Positions 15,237 to 26,039 of a DNA stretch of 64,000 nucleotides are shown in pieces. How positions within the stretch are numbered: position 1 is the first letter of the stretch; every line of letters begins with the position of its first letter. Both the position numbers and the translations under genes were made by a program. Below the pieces are notes generated by a model, which had not been told where the DNA came from, ran no database searches, and worked only from the letters and a program-made list of their open reading frames with translations. The stretch is taken from contig NZ_JARXYZ010000001.1 of the NCBI RefSeq assembly GCF_029894125.1, positions 310,001-374,000 on the forward strand, read 5' to 3'. The DNA is from Kitasatospora sp. MAA19 (GTDB lineage: Bacteria; Actinomycetota; Actinomycetes; Streptomycetales; Streptomycetaceae).

Positions 15237-15261
15237 CTACTGCTACTGCTACTGCTACTGC
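15237..15261. repeat. CTACTG hexanucleotide repeat across a stop codon
   Basis: Four tandem copies of CTACTG overlap the 3' end of the reverse-strand DUF3151 gene. In its frame this reads CAG-TAG repeated, giving four successive in-frame amber stops. Confidence 0.85.
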
Positions 15262-15674
15262 TTCAGCTCCGCGTACGCCTCCGCGCTGCTGTCCTTCAGG
15301 AACTGCCAGCAGCGGGCCTCCTCCTCGGTCTCCTTGATCGCGCCGGCGGCCCGTGCGAGCGCCGCCAGGCAGCGCAGGAAGCCGCGGTTCCCGCGGTGCT
15401 CCCACGGCACCGGCCCGTGGCCCTTCCAGCCGTTGCGGCGCAGCGCGTCCAGGCCGCGGTGGTAGCCGGTGCGGGCGTAGGCGTAGGACTCGACGTAGCG
15501 GCCGGCCGCGTAGGCGTCGTCGGCGAGCATCGCCCAGGCCAGGCAGAAGGTCGGGAAGTCGGCGGCCACCTGGGTGGGTGAGGCCGACTCCTCCGCCAGC
15601 ATGCGGTAGGGCTGCTCGTCCTCCGGGAGAAGGGTCGGGTCGGGGCCGTCGAGAAGATTCCGGTGAATCGCCAT
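15255..15674 (-). CDS. DUF3151 domain-containing protein
   Basis: This small soluble 139-residue protein has the DUF3151 hallmark segments: NLLDGPDPTLLP at the N-terminus, AGRYVESYAYARTGYHRGLDALRRNGWKG in the middle and LARAAGAIKETEEEARCWQFL near the end. The helical-repeat-like layout suggests a scaffold or TPR-like role, but no function is known. The gene converges with fba across two terminators and is divergent from the DUF3152 gene. Confidence 0.88.
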   Translation of the reverse strand: MAIHRNLLDGPDPTLLPEDEQPYRMLAEESASPTQVAADFPTFCLAWAMLADDAYAAGRYVESYAYARTGYHRGLDALRRNGWKGHGPVPWEHRGNRGFLRCLAALARAAGAIKETEEEARCWQFLKDSSAEAYAELKQ

Positions 15675-15786
15675 GCAGGCAGTCTGCCACCCGAGGCGCT
15701 GGGGTCAACCGCCCTCCCGGGTTCGGCACCGGGTGACGGTGCCTGCATACCCGGTATGTGGACATTCACCCGTTCGCCATGCCAGG

Positions 15787-16677
15787 GTGTCGATCGTGCC
15801 CGCAGCCCGATCCGCCGCCCGACGCAGGAACACCCAGGGCGGCCGCCGACGCCGACGGCAGCGGCGCAGACTCGGGCCTGGCATGCTCGCGGCACTGGTC
15901 ACGGCGGTGGCGGTGCTGGGCGGTACGGCGGTCGTGCTGAATCGTTCCTCCGGTGCGCCCGACGCCGGGCCGACCGCCCAGGCACGGGTCGCCCCGCCCG
16001 CCGAGCAGACCCCCGTGCCCGCCACGCCGACGCCGACCGCGGCCGACACCCCGAGCGCGCCGCCCGCCCCGGCCCCGGAACCCACCCCCATGCCCACCGC
16101 GCCCGACCCGGGCCCGGCCAAGGGCGCGGGCACCTTCAGCATCGCCCCCGCCACCGCCCAGCCGGTCGGACGCGGCAACGTGCGCCGCTACCGGGTGGAG
16201 GTCGAGGACGGCATAGGCATCGACGCCCCGGCCGCCGCCACCCAGATCCACGGCGTCCTCGGTGACAAGCGCGGCTGGACCAACGACCGCAAGAACGGCT
16301 TCCAGCTGGTCGCCGGCGGCGGCTACGACTTCACCGTGAAGATCGCCTCACCGGCCACCGTGGACAAGATCTGCGGCGCCTCCGGCCTGGACACCCACGG
16401 CGAGGTGAACTGCAACGTCGGCAACCAGGTGCTCGTCAACTCCAAGCGCTGGAACACCGGTTCACCGCAGTTCAGCGGTCCGATCGACGAGTACCGGGCG
16501 CTGATCGTCAACCACGAGGTCGGCCACCGGATAGGCCACGGGCACGAGGGCTGCCCAGGCCCGGGCAAGCCGGCACCCGCGATGATGCAGCAGATCTACG
16601 GGCTCAAGGGCTGCGCGCCGAACGCCTGGCCGTACTCGGAGAACGGCACCTACCTGAGCGGACCGTCGGTGCCGTAG
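15787..16677 (+). CDS. DUF3152 domain-containing exported protein
   Basis: The 296-residue product has a very basic N-terminus followed by one hydrophobic signal/anchor segment (MLAALVTAVAVLGGTAVVL), a Pro/Ala/Thr-rich linker of about 60 residues and a C-terminal DUF3152 domain (about 110-296). That domain carries VNHEVGHRIGHGHEGCPGPG, a zincin-like HExGH motif with extra His, suggesting a metal-dependent extracellular hydrolase; activity is not established. The start is uncertain: GTG 15787 and GTG 15796 are closest to the basic stretch, GTG 15738 is an alternative. Confidence 0.8.
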   Translation: MSIVPAARSAARRRNTQGGRRRRRQRRRLGPGMLAALVTAVAVLGGTAVVLNRSSGAPDAGPTAQARVAPPAEQTPVPATPTPTAADTPSAPPAPAPEPTPMPTAPDPGPAKGAGTFSIAPATAQPVGRGNVRRYRVEVEDGIGIDAPAAATQIHGVLGDKRGWTNDRKNGFQLVAGGGYDFTVKIASPATVDKICGASGLDTHGEVNCNVGNQVLVNSKRWNTGSPQFSGPIDEYRALIVNHEVGHRIGHGHEGCPGPGKPAPAMMQQIYGLKGCAPNAWPYSENGTYLSGPSVP

Positions 16678-16781
16678 CCAGGAGCGCCGTAGCCCGGAGC
16701 GCCGCGAACCGGTGAGCCGCTGCGCAAGGCCGCCCCGCCGGGGCCCCCGCCGAGGCCTCGGCGCACCGGCCCCGGCCCCGG

Positions 16782-17609
16782 CTACCCGAGCACCGGCAGG
16801 TAGGCCCGCAGGTCGCTGCGCTCGCCGGAGGCGGAGACCGCCGCGGCGTCCACCGCGGCCGCCCAGTCCGCCCGGCCGGTGGCCAGTCGGATCCAGGTCA
16901 GCGGATCGGTCTCGACCACGTTCGGCGGGGTCCCCCGGGTGTGCCGGGGCCCCTCGACGGCCTGCACGACGGCGTACGGCGGGATCCGCAGCTCGACCGC
17001 GCCGCCGGGGGCGCGCTCGGCGAAGGCGTCGGCCAGCAGCCGGGTGACGGCGGCGACGGCCTGTCGGTCGTGCGGGAAGCCGTCGAGGCCGAGCGCCGCC
17101 GCCAGGTCGTCGGCGTGCACGACGGTCTCCACCAGCCGGGTCACCAGCATGTCGGCGAGCGTCATCGAGCCGAGCCGGATCTCGAACCGGCGCTGCGGGT
17201 CCCGGACTTCGTCCGCGGAGAGCAGCTGGACCAGTCCGCTCGCGGCCCGGTCGAAGGCCTGCGCCACCGAGGCCGGATCCCCGGCGAACTCGCCCCGGGC
17301 CGTCGCCCGCGCCTGCTCGTCGAGCAGCGGCGCGACCGTGCCGACCGCGGCCACCCAGCCCGGCAGGTCCAGCGGCGGCCGGCCCTCCTGCGGATCGTCG
17401 ACGTGCGCCGGGACCCAGTCGATCTGGACGGCGAGGTGGGCGAGCAACTCGCGGACCGTCCACTCCCCCAGCCTGGTCGGCCGGGCCAGCCGCTCCGCGG
17501 CGTCCGGGCGGGCGCAGAGCTCGTGGACGGCGGTACGCAGCGCGCCGGCCTGCGCGACCAGGGCGGCGATCACCTTCGCGGGCTGGTACGTACGGGGTTT
17601 GGGAGGCAT
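16782..17609 (-). CDS. MDMPI/DinB-like protein with sterol-carrier-type C-terminal domain
   Basis: The 275-residue protein has an N-terminal MDMPI/DinB-like four-helix domain (GEWTVRELLAHLAVQIDWV and TRLVETVVHADDLAAALG, with His positions of the metal site) and a C-terminal sterol-carrier-like domain (ELRIPPYAVVQAVEG, ETDPLTWIRLATGRADW). Members are putative mycothiol-dependent isomerases or transferases; the substrate is unknown. ATG 17609 is preferred, with TATGTT 7 nt upstream. It lies tail-side of purL. Confidence 0.82.
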   Translation of the reverse strand: MPPKPRTYQPAKVIAALVAQAGALRTAVHELCARPDAAERLARPTRLGEWTVRELLAHLAVQIDWVPAHVDDPQEGRPPLDLPGWVAAVGTVAPLLDEQARATARGEFAGDPASVAQAFDRAASGLVQLLSADEVRDPQRRFEIRLGSMTLADMLVTRLVETVVHADDLAAALGLDGFPHDRQAVAAVTRLLADAFAERAPGGAVELRIPPYAVVQAVEGPRHTRGTPPNVVETDPLTWIRLATGRADWAAAVDAAAVSASGERSDLRAYLPVLG

Positions 17610-17616
17610 GGGCCCC

Positions 17617-17622
17617 AACATA
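17617..17622 (-). promoter_or_regulatory. -10 box (TATGTT) of probable leaderless promoter
   Basis: On the reverse strand TATGTT is followed by 7 nt and ATG 17609. Confidence 0.45.
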
Positions 17623-17676
17623 CGCCGAGGGGCGGACGGTTCGACCGAACCGTCCGCCCACGCGGGGCCGCCGCGA

Positions 17677-19931
<2,255 letters not shown>

Positions 19932-19932
<1 letters not shown>

Positions 19933-20609
19933 CAGGCGTTCACCAGCTGCTTCAGGACGGAAGTGAAGAAGCCCAGGCCCTCGACGGTCGGACCGGTGAG
20001 CGGCTCCACGGCGTGCTCCGGGTGCGGCATCAGGCCGACGACATTGCCGGCGGCGTTGGTGATGCCTGCGATGTCGCGATACGAACCGTTCGGGTTGACG
20101 TCCAGGTAACGGGCGACCACCCGGCCCTCCGCCTCCAGTTCGTCCAGGACGTGCTCGTCGGCGACGAACCGGCCCTCGCCGTTCTTCAGCGGAACGACGA
20201 TTTCCTGGCCCGCCGAGTAATCCCGGGTCCACGCGGTGCCGGCGTTCTCGATGCGCAGCTTCTGGTCGCGGCAGACGAAGTGCAGCGAGTCGTTGCGGGT
20301 GAGCGCGCCGGGCAGCAGGTGCGATTCGCAGAGCACCTGGAAGCCGTTGCAGATACCGAGGACCGGCATTCCCAGCTTCGCCTGCTCGATGACGGTCTCC
20401 ATGACCGGCGAGAAGCGGGAGATCGCGCCGCAGCGCAGATAGTCGCCGTAACTGAATCCGCCCGGCAGGACGACGGCGTCGACCTGGTGGAGATCCTTGT
20501 CACGGTGCCAGAGGGCGACCGGCTCGGCGCCGGCCAGACGGACCGCGCGCTGGGCGTCGCGGTCGTCGAGGGAGCCGGGGAAAGTGACGACGCCCACGCG
20601 GGTGGTCAC
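19932..20609 (-). CDS. purQ: phosphoribosylformylglycinamidine synthase subunit PurQ (glutaminase)
   Basis: The 225-residue class I glutamine amidotransferase supplies ammonia to PurL. The catalytic Cys87 lies in [20 protein letters not shown] at the N-terminus, [15 protein letters not shown] and the C-terminal [13 protein letters not shown] with catalytic His and Glu are all present. Its start overlaps the end of purS by 4 nt and its stop overlaps the purL start by 1 nt. Confidence 0.97.
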
Positions 20610-20860
20610 TTCGCCGCCTCCTCGACCCGGACGGTGAAGTCCTCGATCACGGTGTTGGCGAGAAAGGTCTCGGCGGCTTCGCGGATACGGGCGAGCGCGG
20701 CGTCGTCGACCGGGCCCTCCACTTCCAGCTCGAAACGCTTGCCCTGGCGGACGTCGGCGATCCCGGTGAATCCGAGGCGGGGCAGTGCACGCTGCACCGC
20801 CTGTCCCTGGGGGTCGAGGATCTCCGGCTTGAGCATGACGTCGACTACGACGCGTGCCAC
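20606..20860 (-). CDS. purS: phosphoribosylformylglycinamidine synthase subunit PurS
   Basis: The 84-residue PurS dimer bridges PurL and PurQ for ammonia transfer. Pattern: [38 protein letters not shown] and a C-terminal [16 protein letters not shown] 20860 gives the usual length; the longer open frame upstream is not coding. First gene of the purSQL operon. A TAGTCT box on the reverse strand (20902-20907) about 40 nt upstream is a candidate -10. Confidence 0.95.
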   Translation of the reverse strand: MARVVVDVMLKPEILDPQGQAVQRALPRLGFTGIADVRQGKRFELEVEGPVDDAALARIREAAETFLANTVIEDFTVRVEEAAK

Positions 20861-21326
20861 TGGCACTCCCGGTGGTGTCTTCGGTGAGGCGGGGGAACCC
20901 CAGACTACCGGGGGTTTCGGGCAGGATTGCTGGCCGGGGAGGGCGACGCGCGTAGACTCGAGACCCTTACGCGGCAAGGGATCCAGGCCCGCCGGCCCCC
21001 GCCCGGGCCGACCGGTTTCAGTGGATTCGGCCCCCGGAACGAGAACACCCGAAGAACACCCGAATACGGCACTCCGGGACAGATCGACCCGTCGGCACTC
21101 CGGTATCCGGCATCCCGGCGAAGACACGTGAATATCCGGAAAAGAATGCCGGACTCTTCGATTTCGACCCCCTTCGGGTGCAGAATAGGGCCACCTGTCG
21201 CGGCAAGTGCTGCGTATCCGGCAGGCCACCAGGCCTGCCCGTATGCGCTTACGCGAGTGGTGCACATCAGGCCCCCGGACGCACCCCGCGGACCAGCGGC
21301 CGAATTGCCCGAGAGGATTGACACCC
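20861..21326. other. 466-bp relatively AT-rich region between divergent purS and lsrL
   Basis: It holds candidate -10 boxes TAGTCT (reverse strand, 20902-20907, toward purS) and TAGACT (forward strand, 20953-20958). There is also a tandem GAACACCCGA repeat around 21044-21065 and several scattered TCCGG/CCGGA words between 21080 and 21230. The part from 21120 to 21200 is clearly less GC-rich than the genome average. No gene is supported. Confidence 0.5.
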
Positions 21327-21644
21327 ATGGCTCAGCGTGTAGTTGTCACGCTCTCCGACGACCTGGACGGCGGCGCCGCGGCGGAAACCGTCCACTTCGG
21401 CGTCGACGGGAAGTCGTACGAGATCGACCTGTCCGTGGACAACGCGGAAAAGCTGCGGGAGGCCCTCGCTCCGTTCGTCGCGGCCGGCCGCCGCCAAAGC
21501 CGTACCGGAAAGTCCTTCCGCCGCACCGCGCTCACCCCGGACCCGGCCGCAGTCCGCGCCTGGGCCCAGTCGCGCGGCATGGAGCTGCCGGCCCGCGGCC
21601 GCATCCCCAAGCACGTGTACGAGGAGTTCGCCGCGGCGAACTGA
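21327..21644 (+). CDS. lsrL: Lsr2 family nucleoid-associated protein (LsrL type)
   Basis: The 105-residue protein has the N-terminal Lsr2 dimerisation domain (QRVVVTLSDDLDGG, AETVHFGVDGKSYEIDLS, NAEKLREAL) and the C-terminal DNA-binding domain, with an RGR minor-groove hook in PARGRIPKHVYEEF. Lsr2 proteins silence AT-rich and horizontally acquired DNA. In S. coelicolor the shorter paralogue LsrL is, to my knowledge, also encoded beside the purine genes, which supports LsrL over Lsr2 itself. The intergenic region upstream is unusually AT-rich, so autoregulation is plausible. GAGAGGA precedes ATG 21327. Confidence 0.9.
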   Translation: MAQRVVVTLSDDLDGGAAAETVHFGVDGKSYEIDLSVDNAEKLREALAPFVAAGRRQSRTGKSFRRTALTPDPAAVRAWAQSRGMELPARGRIPKHVYEEFAAAN

Positions 21645-21718
21645 CCGCCCCGGGTACCGCCCCGGTCGCCCCGCCCGCCTGGACCGAAAGGGTGGGGCGA
21701 CCACCCCGAACGATGCTG

Positions 21719-21724
21719 TAGAGT
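21719..21724 (+). promoter_or_regulatory. candidate -10 box (TAGAGT) for tRNA-Gly genes
   Basis: TAGAGT lies about 60 nt upstream of the first tRNA, after a small GGGTGG/CCACCC hairpin (21690-21706) that may end the lsrL transcript. Confidence 0.35.
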
Positions 21725-21784
21725 ATTCCTCGTCGCCGCAAAGGAGTGATCCGGAGAGGCGGCGGGTGCCCCACCAGGCACCGT

Positions 21785-21857
21785 GCGGACGTGGCTCAGT
21801 TGGTAGAGCATCACCTTGCCAAGGTGAGGGTCGCGAGTTCGAATCTCGTCGTCCGCT
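21785..21857 (+). tRNA. tRNA-Gly (GCC), first copy
   Basis: A complete cloverleaf: acceptor GCGGACG/CGTCCGC, D-arm GCTC...GAGC, anticodon stem TCACC/GGTGA with loop TTGCCAA giving anticodon GCC, T-arm GCGAG-TTCGAAT-CTCGT, discriminator U. CCA is not encoded. It reads GGC, a dominant Gly codon in this genome. Confidence 0.97.
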
Positions 21858-21896
21858 CGCAGTGCGCGAGCACAGCACAACTCCATAGTTTGACCT

Positions 21897-21969
21897 GCGG
21901 ACGTGGCTCAGTTGGTAGAGCATCACCTTGCCAAGGTGAGGGTCGCGAGTTCGAATCTCGTCGTCCGCT
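21897..21969 (+). tRNA. tRNA-Gly (GCC), second copy
   Basis: All 73 nt are identical to the copy 112 bp upstream. The 39-nt spacer and lack of a separate promoter suggest one precursor transcript. A strong terminator starts 9 nt downstream. Confidence 0.97.
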
Positions 21970-21977
21970 CCACAAGG

Positions 21978-22005
21978 AAGGGCCCCCTCGATCGAGGGGG
22001 CCCTT
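21978..22005. terminator. terminator of the tRNA-Gly unit
   Basis: A 28-nt perfect palindrome, AAGGGCCCCCTCGA on each side, directly after the second tRNA. Confidence 0.85.
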
Positions 22006-22081
22006 CGGCATTCCCGCCGAAGTCCCGCCCAAGGACAATCCGGCCGAACCGCATTCCCGCTCCGGCCACGGCGGCCCGGCC

Positions 22082-22131
22082 CATGACATTTGTCACCGCC
22101 GACCCGTGGATCCCCACCCCCAGGTCATGAC
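22082..22131. promoter_or_regulatory. candidate response-regulator sites upstream of ABC operon
   Basis: TGACATTTGTCA (22084-22095) is an inverted repeat of TGACA, and GTCATGAC (22124-22131) is a perfect 8-bp palindrome. Both contain CATGAC/GTCA words like those bound by DesR-type regulators, and a DesR-like regulator is encoded at the end of this gene set. Spacing between centres is about 38 bp. Confidence 0.35.
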
Positions 22132-22175
22132 GGCGCGCACTGCCCGCGCGGCCGGGGCGGCGGAAGGCTGGAGGC

Positions 22176-23186
22176 ATGGAAACGAGCCAGCCCTTCCGCT
22201 CCGGCGACAGCGTGATCGAGGTCACCGACCTGCACCGCCACTACGGCACCGGCACCACCGGCTACCACGCCGTCCGCGGCGTCGACCTGGCCGTCGGCCG
22301 CGGCGAGCTGTTCGCCCTGCTCGGCACCAACGGGGCCGGCAAGACCTCCACCATGGAACTCATCGAGGGCCTGGCCGCCCCCACCGGCGGCACCGTCCGG
22401 GTGCTCGGCCACGACCCCCACCGGGAGCGCTCCGCCGTCCGCCCGCGGATCGGCATCATGCTCCAGGAGGGCGGCTTCCCCGGCGACCTCACCGTCGCCG
22501 AGACCGGCCGCAGCTGGGCCGGGATGACCAGCGGCGCCCGCCCGGTGGAAGAGGCCCTGGAGCTGGTCGGCCTCGGGCACCGCCGCGGCGTCCGGGTCAA
22601 GCAGCTGTCCGGCGGCGAGCGGCGCCGGCTCGACCTCGCGATGGCCCTGCTCGGCCGTCCCGAGGTGCTCTTCCTGGACGAGCCCAGCACCGGCCTCGAC
22701 CCGGAGGCGCGCGCCGCCGTCTGGCGGCTCGTCCGCGAACTGCGCGCCCAGGGCACCACCGTGCTGCTCACCACGCACTACCTGGAGGAGGCGGAGGAAC
22801 TCGCCGACCGGCTGGCCATCATGCACGGCGGCCAGGTCGTCACCACCGGCACCGTCGCCGAGGTGATCGCCGGCCGGCCCTCCCGGGTCAGCTTCGAACT
22901 GCCCGAGTACACCGGGACGGCGCTGCCGGTCCTCGCCGGGGCCGAGATCACCGTCGACGGCCGCAAGGTCACCGTGCAGACCACCGGCCTCCAGCGCACC
23001 CTCTTCGACCTGCTCGGCTGGGCCCAGCAACACGGGATCGCGCTCGGCGCCCTGGACGCCCGCAGCGCCTCGCTGGAGGAGGCCTTCCTCGCCATCGCCT
23101 CCGAGGCCGCCCACCAGGCCCCGCCCCGGTCGCCCGCCACCACCGCCCGCACCGCCCGCCGCCGCCTGATCGGATCCGCCCGATGA
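22176..23186 (+). CDS. ABC transporter ATP-binding protein
   Basis: This 336-residue ATPase belongs to the DrrA/CcmA-like drug and lipid exporter group. It has Walker A GTNGAGKTS (about residue 50), a Q-loop LQEGGF, the signature LSGGERRRLDLA, Walker B VLFLDEPSTGLD and the H-loop His in LLTTHYLEEAEEL. A C-terminal regulatory extension follows. Its stop overlaps the permease start (ATGA). The downstream sensor kinase and regulator probably control its expression. Confidence 0.92.
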   Translation: METSQPFRSGDSVIEVTDLHRHYGTGTTGYHAVRGVDLAVGRGELFALLGTNGAGKTSTMELIEGLAAPTGGTVRVLGHDPHRERSAVRPRIGIMLQEGGFPGDLTVAETGRSWAGMTSGARPVEEALELVGLGHRRGVRVKQLSGGERRRLDLAMALLGRPEVLFLDEPSTGLDPEARAAVWRLVRELRAQGTTVLLTTHYLEEAEELADRLAIMHGGQVVTTGTVAEVIAGRPSRVSFELPEYTGTALPVLAGAEITVDGRKVTVQTTGLQRTLFDLLGWAQQHGIALGALDARSASLEEAFLAIASEAAHQAPPRSPATTARTARRRLIGSAR

Positions 23187-24028
23187 CCACCGCCGCCACC
23201 TCCGGACAGACCGCCACCACCGCCGTCGGCCCGCAGAGCACCGCCGCCCGGCGCCTGCTCTCCCTCGGCCGCGCCGAGGCCACCCTGCTGCTGCGCAACC
23301 GCACCGCCCTGTTCACCGCCCTGCTGCTGCCGTTGCTGCTGATCGCCGGCCGGCGCAACATGCTCAAGCAGCAGGCCGAGTCCCACCCCGGACTGGACGT
23401 CGACACGCTGCTGATCACCGGCACCATCGGCGGCATCCTGGCGTTCGTCGTCTACTACAACCTGACCGCCGCGTACGTCGCCCGCCGCAACGAACTGGTG
23501 CTCAAGCGGCTGCGCACCGGCGAGGCCCGGGACGTGGAGATCCTGGCCGGCACGGCGGTGCCCTCGGTGACCCTCGCGCTGCTGATGTGCGCCGTGGTCT
23601 CCGTCGGCGGCGCCGCCGCCCTCAAGCTCAGCACGCCGGTGAACCCGCTGCTGCTGGCCGCCGGGCTGGCCCTGAGCATCGGCACCATGATGGCGCTGGC
23701 CGCCGTCTCCAGTGCCTTCACCAAGACCGTCGAGACCGCCGGCATCACCACCCTCCCGGTGCTGCTGATCTCCCAGTTCGGCTCCGGCCTGCTCATCCCG
23801 CTGGAGGTCATGCCCCCGCAGCTGGCCGACTTCTGCCGGCTGCTGCCCACCACCCCGGCCTTCCAGCTGATCCGCATCGGCTGGACCGGCACCGACGGCT
23901 CGGCGGCCGCCACCGGCTTCGCCGGTACCTGGTCCACCGCCGCCCCGCACCTGGTCACCGGCGCCGTTTGGCTCGGCCTGGCGGTCTGGGGCGCGGTGCG
24001 CTACTTCCGCTGGGAGTCGCGCCGCTGA
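23183..24028 (+). CDS. ABC-2 type transporter permease
   Basis: The 281-residue protein has six membrane segments in the ABC-2 layout, with cytoplasmic N-terminus, the connecting RNELVLKRLRTGEA segment and the TLPVLLISQFGSGLLIPLEVMPPQLADFCRLLPTTPAF region typical of drug/antibiotic exporters. It pairs with the preceding ATPase, overlapping it by 4 nt. Substrate unknown; cell-envelope-active compounds or lipids are the usual cargo of such two-component-linked exporters. Confidence 0.88.
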   Translation: MTTAATSGQTATTAVGPQSTAARRLLSLGRAEATLLLRNRTALFTALLLPLLLIAGRRNMLKQQAESHPGLDVDTLLITGTIGGILAFVVYYNLTAAYVARRNELVLKRLRTGEARDVEILAGTAVPSVTLALLMCAVVSVGGAAALKLSTPVNPLLLAAGLALSIGTMMALAAVSSAFTKTVETAGITTLPVLLISQFGSGLLIPLEVMPPQLADFCRLLPTTPAFQLIRIGWTGTDGSAAATGFAGTWSTAAPHLVTGAVWLGLAVWGAVRYFRWESRR

Positions 24029-24128
24029 CGCCCCGGCGGACACGGCTTCGAGATCCGAAGGTTCTGCTCCCGTTCCGCCTCTGATATGAAGGCAGCGACA
24101 GGGTAGTGATCGAACGGGGAGCAATTCG

Positions 24129-25358
24129 ATGGACGTCCGGGGGCCGGTCCGCCGGTGGAAGGGCTTCGGCAAGGCGCAGCGCGCCGAGCTGTACTTCCGC
24201 TGGTCGCTCTACCTGATGGCCTGGATCATGCTGCCGGTGAACCTGCTGGCCAGCGCGTCCACCGTGCAGGTCCCGCAGTCCGGCACGGCCGTGCAGGTCG
24301 CCCTGGTCGTCTCGCTCGCCTCCACCCTGGTCACCCTCCGGGCGTACCGCACCTCGCTCGACCACTACCTGCGGCGCCCCAGCGAGTACCTGCGCTGGCT
24401 GATCGTCAACGGCACGCTCACGGTGGTCGGTTCCTGGGCCGTCCTGCTGCTCGGCCCGTCCTCCGCCGGACCGTCGAACCCCCACGGAGCGCCGTTCACC
24501 GCGGTGATCGCCACCTGCCTGCTGGGCGCGAGCGTCGGCCCGATGAGCGTGGGACTGCCGCTGCGCTGGGCCTGCCTCGGCGGACTCGGCCTGCTGCTGC
24601 TGCTCGCCCCCGCACTGCTGCTCGCCGGGGTCGGCGCCGCCACCACGGCCGGGCTGCTGATCGGAGCGGCCCTCGGGATGGCCCTGCTCGTCGGCAGCTG
24701 CCGCAGCTTCGCCTGGATCACCGCCATCGTCTGGGAACTGGACACCGCCCGCGAGGCGCAGTCCCGGCTCGCCGTCGCCGAGGAGCGGCTGCGCTTCTCC
24801 CGCGACCTGCACGACGTGATGGGCCGCAACCTCACCACCATCGCGCTCAAGAGCGAACTCGCCGTCCAACTCGCCCGCCGCGGGCGCCCGGAGGCCGCCG
24901 ACCAGATGGCCGAGGTGCAGAAGATCGCCCAGGAGTCGCAGCGCGAGGTCCGGGACGTCGTCCGCGGCTACCGCACCGCCGACCTGCACGCCGAGGCGAT
25001 CGGCGCCAGCGCGGTGCTCCGCTCCGCCGACGTGGCCTGCGAGATCGACCTCGGCGAGGACGCCGACCACCTGCCGCCCCCGGTCCAGTCGGTGCTCGGC
25101 TGGGTGATCCGCGAGGCCACCACCAACGTGCTCCGGCACAGCGAGGCCCGCCGCTGCCTGATCCGGCTGCACCAGGAGGACGGCCGGGCGGTACTGGAGC
25201 TGGAGAATGACGGGGTGCCCGCCGCCCCGCTCCCCTCGCAGGGCGGCGGCACCGGGCTGCGCGGGCTGCGCGAGCGGCTGGCCGCCCACGGCGGCGACCT
25301 GACCGTCCCGCAGGCCGCTCCGGGCACCTTCCGGATGCTCGCCTCCGTCCCGCTCTGA
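24129..25358 (+). CDS. NarL-type sensor histidine kinase (DesK-like)
   Basis: The 409-residue protein has about five to six membrane segments (residues about 20-200) without a large extracellular sensor. A HisKA_3 domain with phosphoacceptor His228 in FSRDLHDVMGRNLT follows, then a HATPase_c domain (VIREATTNVLRHSEARRC, GGGTGLRGLRERLAAHGG). The compact membrane sensor suggests perception of membrane state or of a membrane-targeting compound. It follows the ABC permease by 100 nt and precedes its response regulator by 27 nt. Confidence 0.92.
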   Translation: MDVRGPVRRWKGFGKAQRAELYFRWSLYLMAWIMLPVNLLASASTVQVPQSGTAVQVALVVSLASTLVTLRAYRTSLDHYLRRPSEYLRWLIVNGTLTVVGSWAVLLLGPSSAGPSNPHGAPFTAVIATCLLGASVGPMSVGLPLRWACLGGLGLLLLLAPALLLAGVGAATTAGLLIGAALGMALLVGSCRSFAWITAIVWELDTAREAQSRLAVAEERLRFSRDLHDVMGRNLTTIALKSELAVQLARRGRPEAADQMAEVQKIAQESQREVRDVVRGYRTADLHAEAIGASAVLRSADVACEIDLGEDADHLPPPVQSVLGWVIREATTNVLRHSEARRCLIRLHQEDGRAVLELENDGVPAAPLPSQGGGTGLRGLRERLAAHGGDLTVPQAAPGTFRMLASVPL

Positions 25359-25385
25359 CCCGACTCCACGGAGGAAGACCCGCCG

Positions 25386-26006
25386 ATGACCGACACCGCG
25401 CCCGTGCGCATCCTGCTCGCCGACGACGAGCACCTGATCCGGGGCGCGATGGCCGCGCTGCTCTCCCTGGAGGAGGACATCACCGTGGTCGCCCAGGCCG
25501 GCTCCGGCCCGGAGGCGCTGGCGATGGCGCAGGCCCACCGCCCGGACGTCGCGGTGCTGGACCTGCAGATGCCCGGCAAGGACGGCATCGAGGTGGCCAC
25601 CGAGCTGCGCCGGCTGCTGCCGGACTGCCGCTGCATGATCGTCACCGGCCACGGCCGCCCCGGCTACCTGAAGCGGGCGCTGGAGGTGGGGGTGCGTGGC
25701 TTCCTGCCGAAGACCGTCTCGGCGGCCGACCTGGCCGGCATCATCCGGACCGTCCGGGCCGGCGGCCGGTACGTGGACCCGGAGCTGGCGGCGGACGCGA
25801 TCAGCGCCGGCGAGACCCCGCTCACCCCGCGCGAGACGGACGTCCTGGAGCTGGCCGCCGACGGCACCTCGATCGCCGAGATCGCCGAGCGGGCGGCGCT
25901 GTCCCCCGGCACCGTCCGCAACTACCTGTCCTCGGCGGCCACCAAGCTGGGCGCGGAGAACCGGCACGCGGCGGTGCGGATCGCCCGCGAGCACGGCTGG
26001 ATCTAA
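25386..26006 (+). CDS. LuxR/NarL-family response regulator (DesR-like)
   Basis: This 206-residue regulator has a receiver domain with the DDE pocket (LADDEH) and phosphoacceptor Asp59 in VAVLDLQMPGKDG, and a C-terminal LuxR HTH (LTPRETDVLELAADGTSIAEIA). It is the cognate partner of the upstream kinase. It most likely binds the repeats upstream of the ABC operon. Ribosome site GGAGGAAG. Confidence 0.93.
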   Translation: MTDTAPVRILLADDEHLIRGAMAALLSLEEDITVVAQAGSGPEALAMAQAHRPDVAVLDLQMPGKDGIEVATELRRLLPDCRCMIVTGHGRPGYLKRALEVGVRGFLPKTVSAADLAGIIRTVRAGGRYVDPELAADAISAGETPLTPRETDVLELAADGTSIAEIAERAALSPGTVRNYLSSAATKLGAENRHAAVRIAREHGWI

Positions 26007-26039
26007 CGGGTCCAGGCCCGGCCCGCGGGCGGTCGGGCG

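Noticed and set aside
21785..21969. tRNA-Gly pair as an integration (att) site
   Set aside because: Both copies are complete and close together with a terminator after them; no integrase or partial tRNA copy follows, so there is no evidence of an integrated element.
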